From contig MBPM02000070.1 of NCBI GenBank assembly GCA_001695595.3, positions 1 to 64,000 on the forward strand: a DNA stretch of 64,000 nucleotides, in the 5' to 3' direction. Below, piece after piece: positions 53,139 to 64,000 of the stretch. Below the pieces are notes generated by a model that saw only the letters and a program-made list of their open reading frames with translations, did not search any database and was not told the DNA's origin. Position 1 is the stretch's first letter; every line of letters starts with the position of its first letter. Both the position numbers and the translations under genes were made by a program. This DNA comes from Plasmopara viticola (taxonomy: Eukaryota > Oomycota > Peronosporomycetes > Peronosporales > Peronosporaceae).

Positions 53139-54200
53139 GTTTGGAACGAGACCTTCGACGGATTCGTGTGCTCCATCGGCTTTCAAGTTTCAGCCTATGA
53201 TCCCTGTCGATACATTTAGATTGTGGGTGTCCACTGCGTGCTGCTTCTGGTTTACGTCGACGATGTACTCGTCACAGGAAGCTCGACCGACCTTATCGCG
53301 CGTACCAAGAATGACTTGAAGACGCGCTTCGAGACGACGGACAGCGGTGAATGCGTCTTCGTCCTGGGTATGGAGCGGGTAAAGAACCCTGACGGAAGTG
53401 TAACAGTGTGCCAACGACGCTACATTGAAGACATTCTCAAGCGCTTCGGTATGCACGACAGCAAGCCCGTTGTGAGCCCGGCGGATCCAAGTACTCGACT
53501 TTTTCCAAGTGACAAGTCGACAGCAACAAATGTTCCGTTTCGTGAAGCAGTCGGTGCACTGATGCATCTAATGATAGCGACTCGCCCTGACATCGCTTTT
53601 GCCGTCGGATATGCGTCGCGGTTTATGGAAAACCCTCAAGATGAGCATTGGACTGCAGTCAAGAGAATTCTTCGCTACCTACAAGGAACCAAGTCGCATG
53701 GACTCTGTTTTAAGCCTGGGAGCAAGGTTGACTTTCGCGCATACTCGGACGCAGACTGGGCAGGCGACCACTCCGACCGTAAGTCGACTTCAGGCTACGC
53801 ATTCATATTGATGGGAGCACCCATCAGTTGGAGAAGCAAGAAGCAATCAAGCGTATCGCTTTCTACCAGCGAAGCGGAGTACATCGCTTTGAGTCTAGCT
53901 ATACAAGAAGGCAAGTGGATCCATCATCTTCTGTACGAGATTCTGACGGCTGCTAATGAGACCACGCCGGAATTCAAGATATTCGAAGACAATCAGTCAT
54001 GCATCAAGATGACGAAGAATCCAGTAGAACATGGACGTGCCAAGCACATCGACATCAAGTACTCACATCCGCGATGAAGTCAAACGCGGTGAAGTCAAGC
54101 TGGAGTACTGCGAGACAGCCGTCATGTTGGCAGACATCATGACAAAGGCACTTCCAGGACCACGCCATGCCGACCGATGAGGGCTCTCGGAATTCACGCG
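53139..54200 (+). pseudogene. Copia reverse transcriptase C-part and RNase H
   Basis: Same frame as the upstream part but after two stops (TGA 53136, TAG 53217). It carries LLLVYVDDVLVTG (catalytic YVDD), then the RNase H region (YSDADWAGDHSDRKSTSGY, SLSTSEAEYIALS, DNQSC). The frame slips again near 54070, just before the last KRGEVKLEYCETA segment. Confidence 0.9.
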
Positions 54201-54210
54201 TGCTCGTATT

Positions 54211-54219
54211 GAGGGGGAG
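54211..54219 (+). other. Copia polypurine tract
   Basis: GAGGGGGAG immediately precedes the 3' LTR, the expected plus-strand primer. Confidence 0.75.
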
Positions 54220-54564
54220 TATTAAAGGTAACCGGTTTCCCTCAGTTTTATTCCGGTTTCCAAGGCTGTCCAATACGAGCGGCTGTCCGACGTTTCAAGC
54301 AAACAACGATGACGTCATGAATAGACACATGGACAGGCGCACTCAAGATGACTGCGCCCGGATGGGAAGATGCTTGCGCCCGGATGGTAAGTTCTTCTGA
54401 TTGGCTTAGATAAATGAATGGCTTAGATGTAGCAAGGAGTTGTGTATTAAGGACCAAGTTAATATACTCACTCTTGAATCTTCAATCAACACCGCAAGTG
54501 CCTTCTTCGCTCTTCGCTCACCGCAAGCTTCGCTCCTCCACTCCTCCACTTCAAAATTCCAACA
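54220..54564 (+). repeat. Copia 3' LTR (345 bp)
   Basis: Same ends and length as the 5' LTR. Followed by CCATT (54565-54569), the right target duplication. Confidence 0.95.
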
Positions 54565-54680
54565 CCATTAAACGAGGACTTGTCTTTGTCGTCGCGTCTT
54601 ACATTCGAGGGAGTGCCATAACAAGTGCTAACGTTAAAAAAGAAGATGATGGTAGTACGTACGAGGATGAGTACGCGCAT
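54565..54680 (-). pseudogene. WY effector 6, signal-peptide exon stranded by Copia
   Basis: The first 37 codons of effector 6 (MRVLILVRTTIIFFFNVSTC...), read from 54680. The frame continues through the insertion into the antisense of the 3' LTR and stops at 54486, giving a 64-residue ORF with an intact signal peptide. The initiator-like TCACTTT is at 54706-54712 (minus strand). The rest of the gene is 4.75 kb away at 49815 and below. Confidence 0.85.
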
Positions 54681-54934
54681 GGTATGGCTTGAGACGCTGC
54701 AAGACAAAGTGAGAACGACGGGAAAAAATGAATCTTGCAGCTGGTACGAAATCGAGATTGGGATTGTGCGACCAGATAGCAAAAAGGACGAGACTGTACG
54801 TACGGACCCTTAGTTCTACAACATTCACCATCCATTATTTATTGTCGACCTATTGTTTGTATCCAATAGCATTTTCAATTAGTTATCTTGAGACACTATC
54901 ATCTCATAGTATTTAGTTGCACATAATTTATTTG

Positions 54935-55330
54935 ACTAGAAAAAAATACAGCAGGAACGATTGATAAATGAACGCGGCACCGTATCTCAAGTAATAGGAT
55001 TGCAAACTGATCTGTAATGGAAACGGCAACTAGGAAGTACGACAATGGTAATGAATACGCTGCCTCCTTGTAAATAATCTTCGATTTCGGACACAGCGTC
55101 TGTGCACGCCAGTATCGTACTGCCAATTCTCATCCAATGTCGCCTTGCGGGTCAAAAGCCTTGAACGACCATTCCATTGACAAGTTTTTGTCGAAATAGC
55201 GCACAGAACCGTTTGTAAAGTCGACCGATACTAGCAACTTACACTGGCGAAGAATGCTTTAAGTCTGACTTGGATCAATTTAAACCTTTCGTCGGCTAAA
55301 CGTGATGTTCTCTCGACAAGTACAATCATC
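54935..55330 (-). pseudogene. Unidentified gene remnant, copy 5 of 5
   Basis: Block B counterpart of 21345-21770, with MAVRYWRAQTLCPKSKIIY in one short frame and the hydrophobic tail after it. Confidence 0.45.
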
Positions 55331-55742
55331 ATTCGTCGCTATTACTGCGAAAATACACAAATCCGTACTTTACAAAGATTTACTTATTTCTATCTTCTAA
55401 ATCTCAAAGATAGCTCAATCAAAGAAAACAAAATTGATACGTATATTATTCTGCAGAACACTATAAGAAGTTATAGATTGATAAAGTTTATGTTCAATAA
55501 AAAATAAGTTGAGAAAAGCACAAACATTCCATACCCTGATCGAAATAATATATACAAATTTCTACCCTATCCTAATTTACGCAGTAAAATACGGATAAGT
55601 TGATGTAGTTAAAGTACCCTAGAAGAAGTGATACAACTGAAATTAGTGATCATAATCGTCGCAAGCGCCCAAATGGAGCTGGGATGGTACAGCCCTATTT
55701 GTAAACACTTTTGAGTACCTTATTTGCTTAACACTTGTGAGT
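55331..55742. other. Spacer with inverted fold-back unit
   Basis: AT-rich and non-coding. It contains the inverted GCTGGGATGGTACAGCCC unit near 55678-55700 and part of a fold-back arm near 55600-55660 (related to 22020-22080). Block B therefore keeps only one side of the palindrome centre. Confidence 0.5.
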
Positions 55743-55870
55743 AGCGAGGCTACAATAGTTAGTAAAGAGTAATATAAGATCTTTTCAATTGATATGGTGC
55801 GTAAAAATTTTATTTGTATTTTACGAGGCTGGAAGTTCTATTGTCGATTCGATTAGGGAGCGCCTATCGC
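55743..55870 (-). repeat. Border repeat, inverted copy
   Basis: Reverse complement of the core at 29100-29228, with the TTTGATTGGT stretch following at about 55900. It begins the inverted PEPCK/MULE cassette. Confidence 0.75.
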
Positions 55871-55964
55871 TACACCCCTCCTACACCCCCTCTTTATGCT
55901 AACCAATCAAAGTACAGCTTCAAATCTTCAGCCAGTTTTGCATTTATTGGGATGCTGATGGATA

Positions 55965-57248
55965 TGGGCAGGTGGACCGCATGTACGTGTTTGGTGGCCA
56001 TTGTAGTATAAATGTGGAGTCTCGCTTGAAAGTACGCATTATTACCGAGCTAGCGTGGCACCACCACTTTGTCACAAACATGTTTATCCGCCCCAATTTT
56101 ACTCGTGTAGCCAAGAATTTTGAGGCCGACTTTACGCTTATTAATGCGTGCAACATTGTCGATGAAGTTGGAAGAAACACGGACTTCATTCGGAAGAATT
56201 TGTGCTTTTTAACATAAACAGACACTTGGGCATTCTTGGCGGCACGTTTTACAGTGGCGAAATGAAGAAGGCGATTTTTCGTATGATGAATTACTATTTG
56301 CCTCTGAATGATGTGATGACCGGGCAGGCTTCAGCCAACTTTGGAGGTCAGGACACACAGCTCTCTTTTTTAGGCTCTCTGGCACGGGCAAGACGACGCT
56401 GTCGCTGATGCAAAGCGCGATCTCATTGGTGACGACGAGCTCGGCTGGGATGACGAGTATACATATAATCTTGAAGGCGGCTGCTATGTCATGACGATTA
56501 ATTTGAGTAAAGAGACGGAGCCCGATATCTTTAATGCGATTTGCCCGGATGCCTTGCTTGAAATGTGTGGATCGACGCTAATAATGAATCCGACTATTTC
56601 AACTCAAGCAAGACGGAATATGGTCGCGTATCGTAACCAATTTCCCACCTTCCCCGCCATCAACCTCAATCTCGTGACATTTATCCGAGCGTCATCATTT
56701 TTCTCACGTGCGATATGTACGGCGTGCTTCCTCCTGTATCAAAGTTGTCAACAGGTCTGGCGCAATACCATTTCTTGTCGGGTTACTCGGCCAAGGTGGC
56801 GGGTACGGAACGCGGCATTACGGAGCCACAAGCGACGTTCTCGACGGGCTTTGGAGCTGCGTTTATGACGCTGCACCCGATTAAATATGCAACTATATTC
56901 GATTGGAACCTAGAGGGACGCAATACGAATGTGTATATGATTTATACGGGCTGGACTGGTGGCGTGTATGGGGTGGGGAAACGCATAGAGCTGCAGTACA
57001 CGTGTTAAGTGTGTAGATGCAGCAGTATCGAAAAGGCAGCGTTTGTTAAAGATCCTGTGTTTGGCTTAGAGATTCCCACATTCGTGGAAGGCGTGCCATC
57101 TGAGATGTTGAATCCAAGAGACGCGTGGACAAACGAGGGTGCGTTCAGCGATATAGCTCACAATTCGGCGGCCTCGTTAAAGCAAACTTACAGGCGGTTA
57201 CTCCTGCCAGGCAAGGACCTACCATGTAATGGCCCGGTGATGTGTTAG
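55965..57248 (+). pseudogene. PEPCK (ATP-type) 5'-truncated pseudogene, block B right
   Basis: Plus-strand copy of 27733-29000. Frames 55972-56217, 56202-56408, 56491-56868, 56715-57008 and 57009-57248 give, in order, YVFGGHCSINVESRLK, the P-loop region (TGKTT), the [10 protein letters not shown] segment, [10 protein letters not shown] with [13 protein letters not shown], and NTRGW-equivalent [14 protein letters not shown], then the C-terminus to a stop at 57246. It shares the 5' truncation with the other copies and has private frameshifts. Confidence 0.9.
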
Positions 57249-57265
57249 TCGCATGCATAATTCTA

Positions 57266-57508
57266 TTATGAAAGAATTGATATCAAGAATGGTACCTTTT
57301 GTCTTGCGTTGCCGATATCCTTCTTGAGTACAAGCCAGGCACATTTTCTTTGACGAAGTGTGGCAAGGATAGTACGAAGGGGTGTGCCAGCTTTGGTCAT
57401 CGTAGAAATGATGGTCTCTTTCTCCGGGTTTAGCGTCCGGTTGACCGCATAGGCTGCGGAGTCAGAGGCGGCCTCAAGTCCAGAATGCTCGCCATACATC
57501 AACTTCAT
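57266..57508 (-). pseudogene. MULE/FAR1-like N-terminal fragment, inverted copy
   Basis: Minus-strand copy of 27481-27732 (YAVNRTLNPEKETIISTM, then AGTPLRTILATLRQ). It again sits tail-to-tail with the PEPCK remnant. Confidence 0.4.
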
Positions 57509-57689
57509 GTCCTATAAGTAGTTACCAGATTGCTGTTCCAAAATGGCCAGCCATTGACAGCTTGTCTTTAACATAGATGTGTTCCGTATGCCATTACCCT
57601 TTTTCTTGTAACAATTACTGTGAACACACCCATGTCAAAGCTTCCTTAATTCACCTGTCTTGCTCTTTTGGTACGATTGAGTCTCACAG

Positions 57690-58560
57690 CGAAGCCGCTC
57701 AATCTGGCAAAAGCCTTAACAGGGCTTTCCGCCTCTTCAAAAGTAGGAAAATTGGCGATTTCGAATTGGCGATTTCGAGGTTCTACATGGTAGTTACGTG
57801 GTAAAGCAACGACAAATAATCTGAGGAATTGGTCTGGCAGGAAAACCTGCTGGCGCTTCTAAATTTGTGAAAAAGCGGTGGCTGAAGATATGAAGCTGTA
57901 CTTTGATTGGTCAGCATAAAGAGGGGGCGTAGGGGAGAGGGTGTACCTATAGGCGCTCCCAAATTTATTTTTATATAGCAGCGTCAGCATCTAATACTTG
58001 GAATAAAGAAGATTTCAACTTCAATAAAATTGATTTGTGCAATATGAGAATTGTAGAGGCAGGTAAAACAAGCTCGTTTAATTGTAGTGCTTATCAAAGT
58101 CACCGCAACAATTAATTCGAGAATCATGCGTTATTCCTGGATGTTAATATTCTGTCTCGTCTACATAGAAAGCTCTCGTTAAGAAAAGTAGCCTTCTTGT
58201 CGACGCTGCAATAAGAATGGACGCAGGGGGCTATCTCTACCCCTTCCACATCGCGTGCTTGCCTAAGACGTTAACGAGGCTTACATTTTTTCTGCTCAAA
58301 GATGCACACATTTATCTACCAGCTGTAATTGCCTTGTTGATAGACTTTAACCAAACTTTTATAAGACGGATTCTCTACAGCCGTATTGCAGGAGCAAGTC
58401 AAAGATATATACCTTTTCCTTTTAACCGTGATCACCAATAAAAGTCTGGTTAGCTCAATAGCAACTTCGCAAATTCGGGATTACATACGACTACAAATGA
58501 TTGTCTACGGCGTCATGTTGAAACTACACCACAACAGTCTCTCGAGGATCATGCACTTTG
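57690..58560. other. LINE empty-site locus
   Basis: 57690-58199 is related to 496-940 and 29229-29697; 58200-58560 to 10245-10600 and 38934-39290. The two halves meet at CTTCTTG/TCGACGCTGCA with no LINE between them. The divergence of this copy from both LINE-bearing copies exceeds that between the blocks, so it is an older relative. No gene was found. Confidence 0.8.
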
Positions 58561-59042
58561 CTCTATTTTTTACAGGGTTGACATGTTGCTTACGGTGTCT
58601 ATGTGGGGCAAAACATTTGTTTACTACAAGAACATTGGCCAATCGTGTACTTTATAAAACTTTGATGCTTGAGCCTTTGTTTTCTACTTTCCTTACGATC
58701 TTTCTAAAATGAACACCCATCCCGAAGCCTCTTGTGCCTGTTTGGACACTTACACCTTGCTGACTTTAGTGGTTGTTGACGGATGATAAAAATCGTAAAT
58801 AGAACGCGGATGACCTACTACGCAAGTAGATCATGGTCCAATTAATACGTGAGCCATAGTTGCGCAGTTAGTAAGAACGCATCAAGCCGATTACATTGTG
58901 CTTCATACGATCGCATGCTTCTCGTAGTTGGAATGGATCGAGCCACCGACCTGGTCATATAATTTTGGTCTTCCCATAATCTTGACTTGATACAAGTAAA
59001 TCACACTTATTTTGACCACGCATCAAATTGAGTGTATCAAAT
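58561..59042. other. No gene seen
   Basis: Homology to the LINE right flank ends near 58560. A hydrophobic frame around 58560-58712 (LFFTGLTCCLRCLCG) has no recognisable family. The remainder up to the hAT end is featureless. Confidence 0.4.
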
Positions 59043-61840
59043 TAGGGATGGGGACGTAAACAGTGTTAACGTAAAAAAAATTATGGTTCCCGTTCCCGTC
59101 CAAAGTTCCCGTACACGTTTTTCTAGACGTTGTTTGACGTCTCAGAAAGACATTGTAACCTGTCAAACCAATGGTTTGATATCATACCATGTTCAAGCTG
59201 CACAAACATAAGAACGGACGGGAGAAGAGTTTGTAAGACAAGTCGGCTGCTGGCACATTAAAGCTGACGTGAGTTGTGCAAAAAGTCTATCTACAACATG
59301 TAACTCTTTAGCACGTTTCTACCGTACGTCTTCAGCTACTCCTCTGGTTCCTCGCCAATCGTATTGCTGTAAAGAAAAATAAGATCTCTTAGATTGCAAG
59401 ACAACCTATTACGCCGAGCTGTAAGAATGTTTCCTGCCCACTAGAAGCAGCGCTCTGAAGGTACTGATGAAGCTACCATGCCAAAATATTTCCTCGCAAT
59501 AGTAGCTAAGAGCGGAAAATCACTGCCATTTTCGCGCCACCACTTGAGACCATCGTCAAGTTTCTGTGTTTTCGACTTCTGCTTTTGGCACGTATTTTCT
59601 TGTGCATTTTGTTGGGATCTATCGTAGTATCGGTTCACCTCTGCCTGTACTTATGCACGAAGCGACAACCCGTTTTGCACTTGAGGATGAGGCGATCTTC
59701 GCTTGCGTCCAAGGAGATCATTTATGAAGTTCTCTTCTTCATCGCTATCCTCATCGAAGCTCGTGCTGTAGATATCATCGACGGCATTAGCACCAGCAGA
59801 GCGCATTGTCTCGCTCACCAAGAACTCCCCCCCCCTTCTATTTTTTCTGTTGCGTTCAGTGACTCACCATGCACGAATTGAGGATCAAGCAAGCAGCAAT
59901 ATTTCACATCCAAAGGTAATTGCTTGAATCTTTTTCGGAGCAAAAACAAGAGAAACCGACGGACCAGCACCGAGCTATAGTAATATTCTCCAGCGTGAGC
60001 AGGCGATATTTCGGCAAAAATCCTCTGATTTAATAGTCGCTTTTCAAGAAGGCGTATACATGGATATACCAATGTAGCAGTGGGGAATGTTCCACCTGAT
60101 AGTGTCTTTGTTACCAGCTCAAAAACCACGAGAAGCTTGTCGAGGCATTGGATGCTAAACCACATTTCTTCAGTGGGCCTCACAATACTTGCGTCGCTGA
60201 ACTCTTCTTTGCCTTTCGCTGTCAATATAAACTCCATGAATGATTGGATACGAGGACGAAGTCGCAGAAGGCGTTAAATCATGTGATGCGTGCTATTCCA
60301 GCGGGTGGCTACATCTGAAAAAACGGTAAGAGGTACGGCCACATTTTGTAGCGACTTCAACTTGTCTTTTCCTTTAGAACTTTTGTTGAAGTAGTGAACA
60401 ATTTTGCGAAAGCTAGAAACATGCATTCTTGTTTCACTCATGACTTGCTTCATAGCGTTTAAAATTGAAGTTGCTGTCCGCACACTAAGACAACCATCAA
60501 GAAGACCTCCATCCAGCGTGTCATCAGCATTACCGTCCAGTGGCTCAAATTCATGCGGAACGTTGTCTATCGAACTTGCAATCGTTTTTAATTCGATATC
60601 TACCAATTCTTGCTCCAGGAACGCAATAGCTTCCAGCTCAATTGCAGGGTCCTCAATCCACTGCTCCTCCTCATCTTCACTGTCAACAATATTTTCAATC
60701 TCCTCCGTACCTTCCTCGTTCCCGTCATTATCCTCTTCCACATTTGTCACTTCGACACTTGTTTTTGAGAGAGCTCCTGATACAATCAAATGTAGCGTAT
60801 GCGCCACGCATCCGAAGTGTCGTACACCTAGCGCATCACACGCACTGACAATGTTCGACCCGTTATCAAGTACCATTTTGGTAACGCGAGAAACATCTAG
60901 ACCCCACTTGCGCATGAGCACGCCCATTTTGCATTTAATCCTGATGCCAGTGTGCTTTCCACGAAAACTCATAACATCCAAAGTGTACGTCATCATCTCA
61001 AAATTGTATTCACAAAATGAATAGTTAGCGAAATATAGCTATCTGTTGCTCGAAATATCCACATGTCGTATGTGAGAGAATAGAAGTCTGCATCTTCAGC
61101 AATCTGCGTCTTTACCAGCGATCGCTTGAACTGATAGTGATTTTGCATTTTTTCAGTAATAGTGCGGCGAGAGGGTAGCTCGTACAGACCTCTCATCGTC
61201 TGAATCAACGTAAAAAAAAAACGAAGATCCTTGTCGTCGGCAACACTTAGTGAGCGCAGTCGTTTGACAATTCAATCAATAAAAGCTCTTGTGGCCATCT
61301 CTTCGTCAGCTGGATCGATCTTTCTTGTTCTCTTTGTCGGAGAAAACATCATTGCATCAGATTTTCGCGTTGCACGAAGTGCGATCGCCACTCGCTTGGA
61401 TGCCGGTTCACGCCCAGCTCTGCTGAGATCTTGTGGATGTTTTTAATTATGTGCTTTCGAATGCTGGCGCTACTTCCTGATTTAAAGCTGAAAGAGCTTT
61501 TGCACTTTAGACAATAAGCCAAGTTTGTATCAGACGATTCCCACGCCTTCTTTCCCGGTGGTAGCTGTGCGTTTAGAGCTTCAAGTCGGATGAACGATCA
61601 GTCATCGTCCTTCTTAATACGGCGCATCTCAGACAGGGGCGGCGGCGCAGGATCATTTGATGGTGGAGGCTCCATCCGGGAACGATGCGTTGTAGGCTCT
61701 TTCTTCTATCCTGCAATCTCAGCCGCTCAAAAGTGCTCGTGTGGTGTACAATACATTAATATTGCCGGGACGTCTCAAAACGTTTGCAATACGTCAACGG
61801 ATACCGGTTTAACGTTCTTGACGTTGAACTGCCGTCCTTA
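59043..61840 (-). mobile_element. hAT-family DNA transposon, copy a
   Basis: The left end reads TTAGGGATGGGGACG, as hAT ends often do; the same sequence restarts at 61841 for copy b. The expected inverted partner near 61800-61840 is degenerate (CGTTGAACTG...CCTTA), so full terminal repeats and the 8-bp duplication are not confirmed. It contains one broken transposase gene. Confidence 0.75.
59441..61513 (-). pseudogene. hAT transposase, copy a, broken
   Basis: In order on the minus strand: BED zinc finger (CLKC at 61502-61513, paired His about 61436-61453); an N-terminal helical part (60993-61208); a frame change; then KMVLDNGSNIVSACDALG and FGCVAHTLHLIVSGAL, typical of the hAT RNase H-like core. 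An unusually acidic insert (NVEEDNDGNEEGTEE, SEDEEEQW) follows, then DVATRWNSTHHM and a private TAA near 60274. After a G9 run causing a frame change, the C-terminal dimerisation motif (WWRENGSDFPLLATIARKYF, ASSVPSERCF) is present at 59441-59540. Confidence 0.8.
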
Positions 61841-64000
61841 TTAGGGATGAAGACGTAAACGGTGTTAACGTAAAAAAAATGTGGTTCCCGTTCCCGTCCG
61901 GGAGTTCCCGTTCACGATTTTTAGACGTTGTTTGACGTCTCAGAAAGACAAACAAACCAATGGTTTGAAACCATACCATGTTCAAGCTGCACAAACATAA
62001 GAACGGACGGGAGAAGAATTTGTAAAACAATTCGGCTGCTGGCACATTAAAACTGATGTGAGTTGTGCAAAAAGTCTATTTACAACATGTAACTCTTTAG
62101 CACGTTTCTACCGTACGTCTTCAGCTACTCCTCTATTTCCTCGCCAATCGTATTGCTGTAAGAAATGAGATCTCTTAGGTTGGAACAAGACAACCTATTA
62201 CGCCGTGCTGTAATAATGATTCCTGCCCACGAGAAGCAGCGCTCTGAAGGTACTGATGTAGCGCCACCACTTGAGACCATCGTCAAGTTTCTGTGTTTTG
62301 GACTTCTGCTCTCGGCACGTATTTTCTTGTGCTTTTTGATGGGATCTATCGAAGTATCGATTCACCTCTGCCTCTACTTTTGCACGAAGCGACAACCCGT
62401 TTTGCACTTGAGGATGAGGCAATCTTCGCTTGCGTCCAGGGAGATCATTAATGAAGTTCTCTTCTTCATCGCTATCCTCATCGAAGCTCGTGCTGTAGAT
62501 ATCAGCACCAGCAGAGCGCATTGCCTCGCTCACCAAGAACTCCCCCCCCCTTCTATTTTTTCTGTTGCGTTCAGTGACTTACCATGCACGAATTGAGGAT
62601 CAAGCAAGCAGCAATATTTCACATCCAAAGGTAATTGCTTGAGTCTTTTTCGGAGCAAAAACAAGAAAAACCGACGGACGAGATGCATGCGTTCCAGCAC
62701 CGAGCTACAGTAATATTCTCCAGCGTGAGCAGGCGATATTTCGGCAAAAATCCTCTGAATTGATAGCCGCTTTTCAAGAAGGCGTATACATGGATAAATC
62801 AATGTAGCAGTGGGGTATGTTCCACCTGATAGTGTCTTAGTTACCAGCTCAAAAACCACGAGAAGCTTGTCGAGGCATTGGATGCTAAACCACATTTCCC
62901 CAGTGGGCCTCACAATACTTGCGTCGCTGAACTCTTCTTTGCCTTTCGCTGTCAATATTAACTCCGTGAATGATTGGATACGAGGACGAAAATGCAGAAG
63001 GCATTGAATCATGTGATGCGTGCTATTCCAGCGGGTGGCTACATCTGAAATAACGGTAAGAGGTACGGCCACATTTTGTAGCGACTTCAACTTGTCTTTT
63101 CCTTTAGAACTTTTGTTGAAGTAGTGAACAATTTTGCGAAAGCTAGAAACATGCATTCTTGTTTCACTCATGACTTGCTTCATAGCGTTTAAAATTGAAG
63201 TTGCTGTCCGCACACTAAGACAACCATCAAGAAGACCTCCATCCAGCGTGTCATCAGCATTACCGTCCAGTGGCTCAAATTCATGCGGAACGTTGTCTAT
63301 CGAACTTGCAATCGTTTTTAATTCGATATCTACCAATTCTTGCTCCAAGAACGCAATAGCTTCCAGCTCAATTGCAGGGTCCTCAATCCACTGCTCCTCC
63401 TCATCTTCACTGTCAACAATATTTTCAATCTCCTCCGTACCTTCCTCGTTCCCGTCATTATCCTCTTCCACATTTGTCACTTCGACACTTGTTTTTGAGA
63501 GAGCTCCTGATACAATCAAATGTAGCGTATGCGCCACGCATCCGAAGTGTCGTACACCTAGCGCATCACACGCACTGACAATGTTCGACCCGTTATCAAG
63601 TACCATTTTGGTAACGCGAGAAACATCTAGACCCCACTTGCGCATGAGCACGCCCATTTTGCATTTAATCCTGATGCCAGTGTGCTTTCCACGAAAACTC
63701 ATAACATCCAAAGTGTACGTCATCATCTCAAAATTGTATTCACAAAATGAATAGTTAGCGAAATATAGCTATCTGTTGCTCGAAATATCCACATGTCGTA
63801 TGTGAGAGAATAGAAGTCTGCATCTTCAGCAATCTGCGTCTTTACCAGCGATCGCTTGAACTGATAGTGATTTTGCATTTTTTCAGTAATAGTGCGGCGA
63901 GAGGGTAGCTCGTACAGACCTCTCATCGTCTGAATCAACGTAAAAAAAAAACGAAGATCCTTGTCGTCGGCAACACTTAGTGAGCGCAGTCGTTTGACAA
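61841..64000 (-). mobile_element. hAT-family DNA transposon, copy b, cut by window end
   Basis: Starts TTAGGGATGAAGACG at 61842, directly beside copy a, in the same orientation. It runs past the window end. Nearly identical to copy a over 60280-61270 versus 63010-64000. Confidence 0.75.
62198..63938 (-). pseudogene. hAT transposase, copy b, broken
   Basis: The main frame (62530-63726, 398 residues) is longer than in copy a because CAA replaces the private TAA. It carries LDNGSNIVSACDALG, the acidic insert and ATRWNSTHHMIQ. The upstream frame break (near 63726) and the G9-run break are shared with copy a. About 60 bp are deleted near 62260, removing most of the C-terminal dimerisation motif; only DDGLKWWR remains. 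The BED finger would lie beyond the window. Confidence 0.8.

Larger units (their letters stand above)
49816..54564 (+). mobile_element. Ty1/Copia LTR retrotransposon, 4749 bp
   Basis: Complete structure: 5-bp target duplication, two 345-bp LTRs, gag-pol in Copia order (gag with knuckle, protease, integrase, reverse transcriptase, RNase H), and a purine tract before the 3' LTR. Two or three frameshifts and two in-frame stops make it non-autonomous. It lies in effector 6 between codons for the signal-peptide head and the body, and is absent from effector 2, so it inserted after the block duplication. Confidence 0.95.

Noticed and set aside
60404..61024. 206-codon Ser/Thr-rich plus-strand ORF (and the copy at 63134).
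   Set aside because: It is the antisense shadow of the acidic insert and core of the hAT transposase; Ser/Pro richness follows from the complement of Glu/Asp codons.

Overview
The window looks like repeat-rich, effector-bearing DNA of a plant-pathogenic oomycete, most like a downy mildew or Phytophthora relative; the genus cannot be fixed from sequence alone. Evidence: secreted proteins with WY-type effector modules, a second gene with a degenerate RXLR-dEER head, oomycete-type initiator boxes (TCACTCT or TCACTTT) just upstream of effector ATGs, and dense LINE, Copia, hAT, MULE and SINE-like insertions. Almost every gene is duplicated and most are broken. Only two long genes are clearly intact: the 544-residue secreted WY proteins at 12769-14403 and 41454-43088.

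Layout. Positions 1 to about 21600 (block A) recur at about 28733-55250 (block B) in the same order: PEPCK remnant (-), short border repeat, a LINE of about 9.3 kb (-), DNAJC11-like gene (-), WY effector (+), degenerate RXLR-dEER effector (+), MULE remnant (-), SINE-like repeat, unidentified gene remnant (+), inverted WY effector (-), remnant (-). In block A this is followed by a palindrome centred near 22132, a truncated effector (+) abutting an inverted effector (-), and an inverted DNAJC11-like copy (+) to about 27165. Block B differs by a 4749-bp Copia element (49816-54564) inside its inverted effector. Block B is bounded by PEPCK/MULE cassettes in opposite orientations (27168-29228 and 55743-57690).

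Right end. At 57690-58560 lies a relative of the LINE flanks without the LINE, i.e. an empty site. From 59043 to the window end are two head-to-tail hAT elements, both defective and the second cut by the window end.

Inferred order of events: an older duplication of the PEPCK/flank segment; LINE insertion into one copy; duplication of the whole effector block; then Copia insertion, SINE insertions, local deletions, and possibly gene conversion between effector copies. The effector and DNAJC11-like genes share short divergent promoters in all three places where they are adjacent. No tRNA, rRNA or CRISPR array was recognised. Many breaks are single-base indels, some in homopolymers, so some pseudogene calls could reflect assembly error.
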